Assembly (NCBI RefSeq): GCF_003550065.1
Contig: NZ_QXDC01000003.1
Coordinates: 868,001 to 932,000 of the forward strand
Origin: Hephaestia caeni
GTDB taxonomy: Bacteria; Pseudomonadota; Alphaproteobacteria; Sphingomonadales; Sphingomonadaceae
Length of the DNA stretch: 64,000 nucleotides
Direction: 5' to 3'
Under the pieces are notes generated by a model. It searched no databases, was not told the DNA's origin, and worked only from the letters and a program-made list of their open reading frames with translations. Of this stretch, positions 7,340-15,197 are shown one piece after another. Position 1 is the first letter of the stretch. Every line of letters starts with the position of its first letter. The position numbers and the translations under genes are program-made.

Positions 7340-8797
7340 ATGAATCGGGTGACGACAGCGTCGCACATGCTGATCGGCGGCGAACTGGTGACAAGCGAAG
7401 GCGGCGAATGGATCGATTCTATCGATCCGGCAACCGAGGCAGTGATCGGGCGCGTTCCCGCAGGCAATGACCGCGACGTCGCACGGGCTGTTGAGGCGGC
7501 AGACCGTTCTTGGGAGGCTTGGAACGGGATCGGCGTCGCCGCACGCGCCGAGGCGCTCCGCGCGTTCGGCCGAAAGATACTCGACCGCGCTCAAGAGTTG
7601 CTCGAAGTCGAGGTCCGCGACACTGGCAACACGATCGCACCGATGCGCGGCGATGTGCGCACCGGCGTCGACGGGCTGAACTATTATGCCGGCCTCGCTT
7701 ACGAGCTGAAAGGGGATACAATCCCCGCGACCCCAGGTAATCTTCATTTCACCGTGCGTGAGCCCTACGGGGTGGTGGCGCGGATCGTGCCGTTCAACCA
7801 TCCGGTGATGTTCGCCACAGCGCGTACCGCGGCCGCGCTGATGGCGGGCAATTCGGTGGTGGTTAAGCCCCCCGAGACGAGTTCGCTTTCGGCGTTGATT
7901 CTATCGGAGATCGCGCGCGAGGCGCTGCCGCCGGGCGTGTTCAACATTGTCACCGGGACCGGCGTCGGGGCAGGGGCGCCGCTGGTTCGCCATCCCACCG
8001 TCAAGCGCATCGCATTCATCGGATCGGTTGAGACCGGCATGGCCATCCAGCGCATGGCGGCGGAGAGTGCCGTCAAGCACGTCACGCTCGAACTCGGGGG
8101 AAAGAACCCGCTCATCGCCTTCCCCGATGTGGACCCGGCGACCGTGATCGACGCCGCGATCGCCGGCATGAATTTCTCGTGGCAAGGCCAGTCTTGCGGA
8201 TCGACCAGCAGGCTGTTGCTCCATGAATCGATCTATGACGCTGTCGTCGCCGGGCTGGTGGAGCGCATCAGCAAAATTCGCGTGGGCGACCCGATGGACC
8301 CGGCAAGCCAGATGGGCGCAATCAACTCAAAGGGTCAGTACGACAAGGTCCTGGGCCATATCGCAGCGGCGCGTGAGGATGGCGCCCGGCTGCTGGCTGG
8401 TGGCGGCCGGCCCGAAGGCGAGGGGTTCCGCAGGGGCTTCTGGGTCCAGCCGACGCTGTTCGGCGATGTCGAGCAATCGATGCGTATTGCGCAGCAGGAA
8501 GTTTTTGGCCCGGTTCTTTCTGTAATGAAGTGGTCGACGCTCGATCAGGCGATCGCGATCGCCAACGCGACTGATATGGGGCTGACCGCCTCGATCTATG
8601 CCAACGATATCGACGACGCCTTCGCCGCCGCGCGGCGCGTGCGCGCCGGCTATATATGGATCAATAGCGTTGGGCCGCATTATCCCGCCATGCCCTACGG
8701 CGGCATGAAGAACAGCGGCACCGGACGCGAAGAAGGCATCGAGGAGATGCTGAGCTATACCGAGCAAAAGGCTTATAATCTGGCGATGCGCAAATAG
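7340..8797 (+). CDS. NAD(P)-dependent aldehyde dehydrogenase
   Basis: ALDH-superfamily enzyme, 485 residues, the usual length. Key residues are visible: Asn153 in 'VPFNHP', the cofactor-binding 'VVKPPETS' and 'FIGSVETG', the general base Glu251 in 'TLELGGKNP' and the catalytic Cys286 in 'WQGQSCGSTSR'. 'VFGPVLSV' and 'PYGGMKNSGTGREEG' close the fold. The ATG has AGGAGGGG a few bases upstream. It stands alone between two transporters and has an operator box in its promoter. An obvious job would be oxidising the aromatic aldehyde released by the hydratase-aldolase at 372; that link is inferred. The 'QSC' context places it near betaine- and benzaldehyde-type ALDHs without fixing specificity. Confidence 0.9.
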   Translation: MNRVTTASHMLIGGELVTSEGGEWIDSIDPATEAVIGRVPAGNDRDVARAVEAADRSWEAWNGIGVAARAEALRAFGRKILDRAQELLEVEVRDTGNTIAPMRGDVRTGVDGLNYYAGLAYELKGDTIPATPGNLHFTVREPYGVVARIVPFNHPVMFATARTAAALMAGNSVVVKPPETSSLSALILSEIAREALPPGVFNIVTGTGVGAGAPLVRHPTVKRIAFIGSVETGMAIQRMAAESAVKHVTLELGGKNPLIAFPDVDPATVIDAAIAGMNFSWQGQSCGSTSRLLLHESIYDAVVAGLVERISKIRVGDPMDPASQMGAINSKGQYDKVLGHIAAAREDGARLLAGGGRPEGEGFRRGFWVQPTLFGDVEQSMRIAQQEVFGPVLSVMKWSTLDQAIAIANATDMGLTASIYANDIDDAFAAARRVRAGYIWINSVGPHYPAMPYGGMKNSGTGREEGIEEMLSYTEQKAYNLAMRK

Positions 8798-8905
8798 CAG
8801 CAGGTCGAGGAAGCCCGGCGGTTGCCGCTTCGCGTGACCGTCGCTTTGTTGCCGGTACAGCCGGGCAGCATGCATGAGCCTTCGCAATGAACCGATCGCG
8901 ATTAA

Positions 8906-8921
8906 AATGGACATGTCCACC
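8906..8921. promoter_or_regulatory. palindromic operator candidate (box 3, perfect)
   Basis: TGGACATGTCCA at 8908-8919 is a perfect 12-base palindrome, flanked by AAAA on the left. It is the best copy of the repeated box and probably defines its consensus. Confidence 0.65.
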
Positions 8922-8933
8922 CAAATGGGATTA

Positions 8934-8948
8934 CCGAACATGTCCAAC
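8934..8948. promoter_or_regulatory. palindromic operator candidate (box 4)
   Basis: GAACATGTCC at 8936-8945 matches box 1 exactly in its ten-base core. With box 3 it forms a pair upstream of the AAHS-type transporter, which could allow cooperative binding by two dimers. Confidence 0.6.
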
Positions 8949-9134
8949 TTTTTAGAAAGAAGGGATCGGCGTTCGACATGCGAGATTCCCTTTCCGCTGC
9001 GAGATGCACTGCATCCTCGCGTGGGACGGACGCAGCGCCGCCGCCGGCGCCACATGTTCGGGAGCGTAGTAGCCTGCATCCCACGGGTCTCTCCCTTAAA
9101 AGCTGGCAACAGCCCCATGCGCAGGGAGTGAGAG

Positions 9135-10487
9135 ATGCTTGATACCGCTACGGTGACCTCGGGTAGCGCTTTCCAGGAGAGACTCGATGAGGGAAGGCTG
9201 CGCGCGGTTCAGATTCGCGTGTTTGTGCTTTGTATGCTGGTCACGATGCTCGACGGTATCGACAACCAGTCGATCGGCGTCGTCGCGCCGTTGATGAGCA
9301 AGGATCTGGGGCTGGATAAGACAGCGCTCGGATCGATCTTCTCGGTGACCCAGATCGGCGCGACGGTCGGCGCGCTCCTGTTCGGCGTCGTGGGTGATCG
9401 GTTTGGCCGCAAGACGGCGATCATGATCTGCGTATCGGTGATGACGGTGTTCACGCTGCTGACCGCGGTCGTTCCGACGTTCGAGCTTTTGATGATCAGC
9501 CGCTTTTTCGCCGGTCTTGGTCTGGCGGGCGTGTTCTCGTCCGCGCTTGCCATCACATCGGAATTTGCGCCTGGACGGCTACGCGGCACGATGGTCTCGA
9601 TCGTCTATGCCGGCTATCCGGCCGGGGCGGCGCTCGGCGGCATCATGGCCGCGGCGATCCTGACGTCACACGACTGGCGCACGGTGCTCTACATCGCTGC
9701 ATTGATGGGGGCGATCACCCTGATCCTAGTGGTTGGCTGGTTGCCCGAATCGATCCGCTATTTGATCTCGAAGGGTGGCCGCTCGGCAAATCTCGACCGC
9801 CTGCTAGGCCAGCTCGATCTCGACCGGTCGGCGTTGGCGGAACCGAAAAACGAGGCTGCCGCACCGACGTCGGAGCGGGCGGGCGGCTTCTGGTCGGTGT
9901 TCCGCAACGACCTTGCGCCGCTTACGGTGCTGCTCTGCATCATCAACCTCTTCATCTCGGCGACGACGAAGATCATGGTCGTTTGGTTTCCGACGATCCT
10001 TACCGAGCACGGCCTCACCGTCTCGCAAGCGGCGCTGGCTCAAGCGGCGTTCAATATCGGGTGTCTGGCGATCATGATGATCGCGGGCTGGCTCGTCGAT
10101 CGCTTCGGCTCGCTCCGCATCGTTGCTCCGGCACTGGCGCTGGGCGGGGTGTGCGTCGCAGCGCTGGGCGTCGCCGGCTCCAGCTTGCCAATGGTCATGA
10201 TCGCTGCGGCTCTGATCGGTGTGTTCGTCGGCACTGGCGCGGCCGGCGCTCAAGCGATGGCGACCCGGCTGTTCCCAGTGTCGTCGCGCTCGACGGGCGT
10301 CGGCTGGTGCACGTCTTCGGGCCGGTTCGGCCAAATGCTATCGCCGATGCTGATAGGCATCGTGCTCGCGGGCGGTACCAATATCGCCTATGTTTTCACC
10401 GGCCTTGCCTTCGCTCCATGGCTCGCTGCGGCCTTTGCCGTCGCGTTCGTGGTGGTGGCGCGTCGAAAAGGCCGTAAGGGTTTCTGA
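9135..10487 (+). CDS. MFS transporter, aromatic acid:H+ symporter (AAHS) type
   Basis: A 450-residue, 12-TM major facilitator related to PcaK/BenK. The AAHS signature Asp is in TM1 ('TMLDGIDNQSIGVVAP'), followed by the MFS loop 'GDRFGRKTA' between TM2 and TM3, 'GLGLAGVFSSALAITSEFAP' (TM4) and, in the second half, 'GWLVDRFGSLRI'. By family it takes up hydroxylated or carboxylated aromatic acids using the proton gradient. The ATG is preceded by GGGAGTGAGAG. Promoter boxes 3 and 4 place it in the same putative regulon as the dioxygenase operon, supporting a role as the uptake system for its substrate. Confidence 0.9.
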   Translation: MLDTATVTSGSAFQERLDEGRLRAVQIRVFVLCMLVTMLDGIDNQSIGVVAPLMSKDLGLDKTALGSIFSVTQIGATVGALLFGVVGDRFGRKTAIMICVSVMTVFTLLTAVVPTFELLMISRFFAGLGLAGVFSSALAITSEFAPGRLRGTMVSIVYAGYPAGAALGGIMAAAILTSHDWRTVLYIAALMGAITLILVVGWLPESIRYLISKGGRSANLDRLLGQLDLDRSALAEPKNEAAAPTSERAGGFWSVFRNDLAPLTVLLCIINLFISATTKIMVVWFPTILTEHGLTVSQAALAQAAFNIGCLAIMMIAGWLVDRFGSLRIVAPALALGGVCVAALGVAGSSLPMVMIAAALIGVFVGTGAAGAQAMATRLFPVSSRSTGVGWCTSSGRFGQMLSPMLIGIVLAGGTNIAYVFTGLAFAPWLAAAFAVAFVVVARRKGRKGF

Positions 10488-10813
10488 TTCCATCGGCGGC
10501 TCGCGCGCCGGGAGTCGAACGTTAGCGATATTTGGTTGGAGCGCTCGATCTGATTAACGCACAATTTTTTCGTCGCTCGAGTAGTACGGCCATTGTCCGA
10601 CCAGACCGTTCGTTATCGTGCGTCGGAACGCCAGGCGGTGATTGTTGGCTGTCGCGGAACGGCGTCAATGCCATTCGACCAATTGGGCAGCCGCCGTCGC
10701 CCGCGCCTGCTCATGAGACAGTTTAGCCGAAATGGTGCGAAGCTGGTGCACGAATTCTTCGGGCGGTTGGCTATCGGAGATTAGGCGGCGTGGACATATT
10801 GGGCGCGTCGTTT
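10488..10813. other. non-coding or decayed stretch
   Basis: No intact gene. On the minus strand there is a short open stretch ending in a stop at about 10671, with residues 'EEFVHQLRTISAKLSHEQA' and 'AAAQLVEWH', which reads like the C-terminus of a small protein but has no start or partner; it may be a relic. I see no terminator with a T-run. Confidence 0.4.
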
Positions 10814-11169
10814 TCAGGGGACGTGAACTGACTGAACTTCGAGGCGTGCATCCGATGCATCAGCCAATTTGGCATGAAGGGTCAGATCGCTAACTTCCTC
10901 GTCCTTGGTCGTCAGATCGACAAGGAACAGCCAATACCCGTCCAACCAGCGATAGACGGACCTTTCCAAGTGGCGGTGTACAATGCGGTCAGCGAAGCGC
11001 CGCATGCGCTTACATTGCACACGATGGCTTTCGCCGTTGCTGGACTGACGGGGGCCACCCGGTCGATTGGGTGATCGGAGAGCTGAAAGTCATTTAGGAG
11101 AAAGGCATCGACAATCCGTTGAAAACGTATGCGCCATTCCGATGGCACCTCATGCTCATCGCCGTCTCA
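10814..11169 (-). pseudogene. frameshifted small conserved hypothetical (DUF7668-like)
   Basis: Two minus-strand frames together spell one protein. The first gives 'EVPSEWRIRFQRIVDAFLL', 'RVAPVSPATAKAI' and 'YTATWK'; the second continues 'RSVYRWLDGYWLFLVDLTT', 'VSDLTLHAKL' and 'LEVQSVHVP' to the stop at 10814. They would join perfectly if the A-run of the minus strand at 10963-10965 had one more A, so a single-base deletion explains the break. A stop at 11167 precedes the first frame, so only GTG 11148 is available as start. The reconstructed sequence looks like a small family of unknown function (resembles DUF7668). Either a real pseudogene or a sequencing error in a short homopolymer. Confidence 0.6.
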
Positions 11170-11642
11170 TTGCAGCATTGATAATCGCTCCGCCCAATCG
11201 CGATTTTTGCCTTCTGGAGCAAAGCCATAGGGAGGGGCAAGCGGCCTGATCCGCTCAATGTGCGCGACGTCACCTTAGACAACATCCATGATTGAGCTTA
11301 AGATGGTTAAATCCGCGGTAACTGTCACTCGAGCCAGTTAGAATGAGAAATCAGGTAAGGGCAGCTTTCATTATGGTTCGGCTTAAACCTGCCCGACGGC
11401 TCGCGGCCCAGGAGGCGCCATGATCGGTCGTATGAACGAACGACCGGTTTCAGGCGCCCGCCCAAAAGCCTCGAACGACAGCTATGTCGGCGGCGGCTGA
11501 CCGGGGCGTTGGTTCAAACGAACGGCAGCTTCACCGATTTTCGCACCTTGAACCAGACAGGAACGAGGCGACCCAGTTGCTGCCGAAAATTGGCCGGTCG
11601 GCATTACGCCCATAATCCGGCCCAGCTCCCCGCGACATATAG
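11170..11642. other. non-coding stretch with a small inverted repeat
   Basis: No gene supported on either strand. CGGTCGT (11425-11431) and ACGACCG (11440-11446) form a 7-bp stem with an 8-base loop but no T-run. This interval probably marks the junction between the catabolic cluster and the plasmid-like block. Confidence 0.45.
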
Positions 11643-11668
11643 CCGGCCCCGCCCGAAGGCGGGGCCGG
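11643..11668 (-). terminator. strong hairpin after DUF736 gene
   Basis: An 11-bp perfect GC stem (11643-11653 with 11658-11668) closed by CGAA, 11 bases beyond the DUF736 stop. There is no U-tract, so it may protect the 3' end or act as a weak terminator. Confidence 0.5.
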
Positions 11669-11679
11669 TGCCAGCGGGC

Positions 11680-12000
11680 TCAGGCCGGCGGGTTCCAGAT
11701 GATCACCTTCTTGCTCGGGTCATCGCCAGGCGCATTGGCGACGTTGCCATAGATCGTGCCGAACTCGGGCGCCGACAGCGACACCGAGACATATTCCGCG
11801 CCGGTATTCTGCGAAAAGCGATTCCAGCCGGCGCCCAGTTCGAAACCGTTCTTGCGGCTGATGATGCGGAAGTCAGGTTCGTTCTCCTTGGTCTTGCGGA
11901 CGTTGGGAACGATCGAGATCGGCGCGGTCACGTTGAGTGTCGCAAGCGTGCCGTCCATCGAACCATCGGACTTCACGGTAAGGTTGGCAATGGTAGCCAT
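11680..12000 (-). CDS. DUF736 family protein
   Basis: A 106-residue protein of the DUF736 family, found mainly on alphaproteobacterial plasmids and integrative elements. Diagnostic stretches are the N-terminal 'MATIANLTVKSDGSMDGTL', 'PDFRIISRKNGFELGAGWNR' and 'EYVSVSLSAPEF', ending 'VIIWNPPA'. The function is unknown; it is predicted to be a small beta-rich cytosolic protein. AGGAGA lies 9 bases before the ATG. It marks the left part of the plasmid-like block and reads toward a strong hairpin. Confidence 0.9.
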   Translation of the reverse strand: MATIANLTVKSDGSMDGTLATLNVTAPISIVPNVRKTKENEPDFRIISRKNGFELGAGWNRFSQNTGAEYVSVSLSAPEFGTIYGNVANAPGDDPSKKVIIWNPPA

Positions 12001-12407
12001 GTCGATTTCTCCTTCGGTTGCTCGGGGACCATCCCCGATGGCGCCACCGAAAGGGGTCGGACGCCGCCGTCACCGCAGCAAAGCGGAGGGCGAACCCCGC
12101 ACAGGGGTTGACGGCATAGGCGACCGCACCCCGAACCCAGGCGACAAGCAAGGGGTGGTCCAAAACGACCGAAGGCATCCGCTGGCTTCCCGGCATGCCA
12201 CCGCCGTGGTGGCGCGAGGTTCAGCTGTCGGCATGTTTCTTTACTTGTCGAACTGCGCTGTAGCGGTTTCCAACAGCCCCGCCTGATCGTTCTCGCTGCG
12301 CTCCGCCGAGATCTGCATCGCTTCAACGTCCGTCATGAAATGGCGTCGCGCTATTCCCTGCCACCAACGCTCGCTATGCCGACACTCAAGAGGCAGGAGA
12401 ACGAAGG
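12001..12407. other. intergenic region, possible 31-residue ORF on minus strand
   Basis: Divergent spacer between DUF736 and the aminopeptidase. A hairpin (CGGGGA/TCCCCG, about 12024-12038) lies in the DUF736 leader. A minus-strand reading from ATG 12336 to a stop at 12241 would give 'MTDVEAMQISAERSENDQAG' plus 11 residues, but it lacks a Shine-Dalgarno; unproven. Confidence 0.35.
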
Positions 12408-13514
12408 ATGGATTTCTCGGCACTGCAGCGCACCAGCAAGATCACCGACGAGTGGCGCTATCCCGAGGCGGCGGCGCGGGCGAGCGGGCTATTGCAGGTC
12501 GACCGTGAGCCCGACCATCGCCTCTATTGGGAAGAATACGGCAATCCCGCCGGCGAGCCGGTCATGGTCCTCCACGGCGGGCCCGGCGGCGCGTGCAGCC
12601 CTGTGATGGCGCGCTATTTCGATCCGGCGCGCTATCGCATCGTCCTGTTCGACCAGCGCGGCTGCGGCAAGAGCATGCCCACCGTCGCCGCAGATGGCCC
12701 GGCGATAGCGCTGGCCAACAACACCACCGCGCATTTGATCGCCGATATCGAGCGCCTGCGCGATGCGCTCGGCATCGCCGGGCAGATGCACGTCTTCGGC
12801 GGCAGCTGGGGCAGCACGCTGGCAATGGCCTATGCCATCGCGCATCCTGAACATTGCGCTAACCTGATCCTGCGCGGCATCTTCCTCGGCGCGCCCGAAG
12901 ACCTGCACTTCATGTACCAGGGCAATGCAGCGACCTTTGCCGAGGCGCCTTATGCGCTCACCGAGCCGGGCTCCTACGTCAGTTATCCCGAAGCCTGGGC
13001 ACGTTTCCTGGCTCCGATCGGGGCGGCCGATCGCGGCGACGTGATGAAGGCCTACAAGGCAATCTTCGACATGGTGCCGACGTCCGACGTCGAGCGGCGG
13101 CGCCAGCTCGGAGCCGCACTGGCATGGTCGGTGTGGGAGGGCACGATCTCCAACTTGATCCCCGACGAGACCGACGAGGGCAAGTTCGGCGAGGCCGCTT
13201 TCGCGCTGAGCTTCGCCCAGATCGAGGCACATTATTTCGCTAACCGCCTGTTCATGGCGCCCGACCACATCATCGACAACGCCGCGACGCTGGCGCGCAT
13301 CCCGATCCATATCGTCCATGGCCGCTTCGATCTGGTTTGTCCGCTGACTCAGGCGTCCCGGCTGATCGCGGCGCTGCAGGCGGTGGGCACGCAACCCGCC
13401 ACCTTCGTGGTTACCAACGCCGGCCACAGTGCGATGGAGCGCGAGACCGCGCTGGCGCTGACCGCGATTATGGATGGCCTGCCGCCGCTCGACGCTAGCT
13501 CAAAGCCTCGCTGA
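12408..13514 (+). CDS. pip: proline iminopeptidase (alpha/beta hydrolase, S33)
   Basis: Cytosolic aminopeptidase that removes N-terminal proline, 368 residues (slightly longer than the usual 310-330 owing to N-terminal and insert residues). The S33 signatures are complete: oxyanion-hole 'HGGPGGACS', 'DQRGCGKS', the nucleophile Ser133 in 'GGSWGSTLA', Asp308 in 'HGRFDLVCP' and His340 in 'NAGHSAME'. ATG 12408 has GGAGAACGAAGG directly upstream. It stands between island genes of unknown function, so it is likely cargo rather than backbone; a chromosomal homologue would normally exist elsewhere. Confidence 0.92.
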   Translation: MDFSALQRTSKITDEWRYPEAAARASGLLQVDREPDHRLYWEEYGNPAGEPVMVLHGGPGGACSPVMARYFDPARYRIVLFDQRGCGKSMPTVAADGPAIALANNTTAHLIADIERLRDALGIAGQMHVFGGSWGSTLAMAYAIAHPEHCANLILRGIFLGAPEDLHFMYQGNAATFAEAPYALTEPGSYVSYPEAWARFLAPIGAADRGDVMKAYKAIFDMVPTSDVERRRQLGAALAWSVWEGTISNLIPDETDEGKFGEAAFALSFAQIEAHYFANRLFMAPDHIIDNAATLARIPIHIVHGRFDLVCPLTQASRLIAALQAVGTQPATFVVTNAGHSAMERETALALTAIMDGLPPLDASSKPR

Positions 13515-13521
13515 CGACATC

Positions 13522-13547
13522 TTTCTTGATCATATTTCTTGATCATA
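13522..13547. repeat. exact 13-base tandem duplication
   Basis: TTTCTTGATCATA occurs twice back to back (13522-13534 and 13535-13547), immediately after the aminopeptidase stop. Each unit contains the palindrome TGATCA. It may be a replication slippage scar or a double binding site. Confidence 0.7.
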
Positions 13548-13582
13548 ATTGCATAGTGCTGTGGATGTGTAACACTGGCTGA

Positions 13583-13864
13583 ATGAGCGCGACGGAGCCC
13601 GATCCACATCTGAGCATGAATTTTGCGCCCGATCTGCCGCATTTCGGCAAGGCATTCGTCTATCACGGCCGCGCCGGCATTCTGACGTTTCGCATCGATA
13701 TGCAGGATTATACCCATGACGGGCTTGTCCGGCTTGGCGGTATCATCCTCCATGGGACGGAGACATTTGAAACCGAGCATGTCGAAGATTGTACCGGCGA
13801 GTTCCTCACGGTGTTCGTGACCGAGAGTGAGTATATGCGCCTCTCCAACGCACGACTGGACTGA
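13583..13864 (+). CDS. hypothetical protein, 93 residues
   Basis: Open frame from ATG 13583 to 13864 with sensible composition ('GKAFVYHGRAGILTFRIDMQ', 'GEFLTVFVTESEYMRLSNA') and mixed beta-strand character. No known domain recognised. The Shine-Dalgarno is poor, so expression is uncertain; the opposite frame in this interval is a weaker candidate. It is convergent with the DUF2493 gene, whose stop is 33 bases downstream. Confidence 0.45.
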   Translation: MSATEPDPHLSMNFAPDLPHFGKAFVYHGRAGILTFRIDMQDYTHDGLVRLGGIILHGTETFETEHVEDCTGEFLTVFVTESEYMRLSNARLD

Positions 13865-13896
13865 GCGCATTTGTTGTCGAACCGCCCGAAATGGCG

Positions 13897-14835
13897 TCAA
13901 CCGCGGCTCCGGAAGTCCCAGCGGGTGATGCCCATGGCCCGCGCCTTGTCGAACAAATTGTCCTGGATGCCGCCCCCGGGGAACACGATGACGCCGACCA
14001 GATTCTGCTGGAGCACTTCGTCATTGCGCTTGAACGGCGCCGATGCCCGGCTGTGCTTCTTGAAGTCGGGCGCAAACGGAACTTGCGGAACACCTCGGAT
14101 GCCGGCCCAGCTCTTCGCGATCTTCTCGGCACCGGTCTTTGCGTCGCCGTGCAGCAGGATCATGTCGGGGATCTTGGCTAGCGTTCTGTCGAGCACTTCG
14201 AAAATCAACGCGTGATCGTTATAGGCGGCACCGCCTGAGAAATAGATGCGCTTACCAGGTGGAATGAGCACCTGCTTGTCAGCCCAACGCTTCGCGTTGA
14301 TGAAGTCGCGGCTGTCGATCACCGCCGAGGTGAGCGCCTTGCGGTTCACCTTCGAGCCTGAGCTGGGGAGCCAGGGCTTGCGGATATAGGCGCGGAACTG
14401 GTCGGCGAAGGCGTCACGGAATGCCTCCATCGCGTCGCGCCGCTCGATCATCGTGCGGCCGATCGCCACCGCTGCCTCGAGCTCGACCGAGCGAACTTCC
14501 GAGCCGTCCTGCTCGCGCTGAAGCCGACGCTGCGCCTGCTCGTTGATGTCGAGCTCGCGCTCGACCCGTTCGACCGCGCGCTGGAACACATTGGTCATGT
14601 GCCAGAGCAGGTCTTCGAGATCGGATTCGAGCCGGGTGTCTTCCAGCGCCGAGACCATCGCATCGAACGTGTCGGCGGCGACGCCCGCGACTTGGCGGTA
14701 GCTTGGAAGCGGTCGGGGGTCGGTTTCGTCTTCGAACGGCCGCGTGGCGTAGAGTTCCAGCTCGTCGAGCAAATGCGCGAACGACGGGGGCTCGTTCTCG
14801 GGCTCGTCGTCATGGATGTCGGGGTCGGTGCTCAT
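13897..14835 (-). CDS. DUF2493 (SLOG-superfamily) protein
   Basis: A 312-residue plasmid/island protein. The N-terminal half is acidic and helical ('PPSFAHLLDELELYATRPFE', then a coiled-coil-like stretch rich in Arg/Glu). The C-terminal ~120 residues form the DUF2493 domain of the SLOG superfamily: 'RIYFSGGAAYNDHALIFEVL', 'LLHGDAKTGAEKIAKSWA' and 'VIVFPGGGIQDNLFDKA'. SLOG domains are Rossmann-like and bind nucleotides or nucleotide-derived ligands; the ligand here is unknown. ATG 14835 has GGAGGCAGCA upstream; earlier in-frame codons up to 14979 lack an ATG. It is part of the same leftward series as the Toprim and strawberry-notch genes. Confidence 0.88.
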   Translation of the reverse strand: MSTDPDIHDDEPENEPPSFAHLLDELELYATRPFEDETDPRPLPSYRQVAGVAADTFDAMVSALEDTRLESDLEDLLWHMTNVFQRAVERVERELDINEQAQRRLQREQDGSEVRSVELEAAVAIGRTMIERRDAMEAFRDAFADQFRAYIRKPWLPSSGSKVNRKALTSAVIDSRDFINAKRWADKQVLIPPGKRIYFSGGAAYNDHALIFEVLDRTLAKIPDMILLHGDAKTGAEKIAKSWAGIRGVPQVPFAPDFKKHSRASAPFKRNDEVLQQNLVGVIVFPGGGIQDNLFDKARAMGITRWDFRSRG

Positions 14836-15197
14836 TGCTGCCTCCGTCTTGCCGGCCGCGCCACTCGCGGCCTTCGTGGCGACGACAGACGGCGGGCGGC
14901 CCAGCCGGGCATCCCCGAGCGTCAGCGGTCCGGCGGACACTGCCGGACGGGGACCGAAGCGATCAGCGAAGGACGGCAAAAGCCGCGGCTATTTTGCCTC
15001 GCGATGCAAAGCGGGCCGGAGGACCGCGGCGGAAAATAGTCGCGCGCAGCCGTTGCGGGGCCGGGCCGCTTGCCGTTCCGTCGCCCTCTCAAGAAGGCCG
15101 ATGGCGCGGACTCCCCGGCAAAAGCGGACGGCAACGATAGTGCCCGACCGGAAAGGAGGTGACGGCGAGACCCGAAAACGCTTTCTCGTCCCGGCCT
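14836..15197. other. gap between Toprim and DUF2493 genes
   Basis: 362 GC-rich bases without a credible gene. In the DUF2493 leader, GGCCGCG (14854-14860) pairs with CGCGGCC (14866-14872). Two matching AT-rich islands with CTATTTT (14989-14995 region and 15034-15040 region, opposite orientation) could form a long-range stem. Confidence 0.4.

Larger units (their letters stand above)
8798..9134 (+). other. intergenic region with two operator boxes before the AAHS transporter
   Basis: A 337-base gap without a credible gene. It contains boxes 3 and 4, 27 bases apart centre to centre, then about 190 bases of leader, and GGGAG close to the ATG at 9135. Confidence 0.65.

Noticed and set aside
12489..13427. 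Minus-strand frame opposite the proline iminopeptidase
   Set aside because: No domain and no start signal, while the plus-strand protein has a complete catalytic triad.
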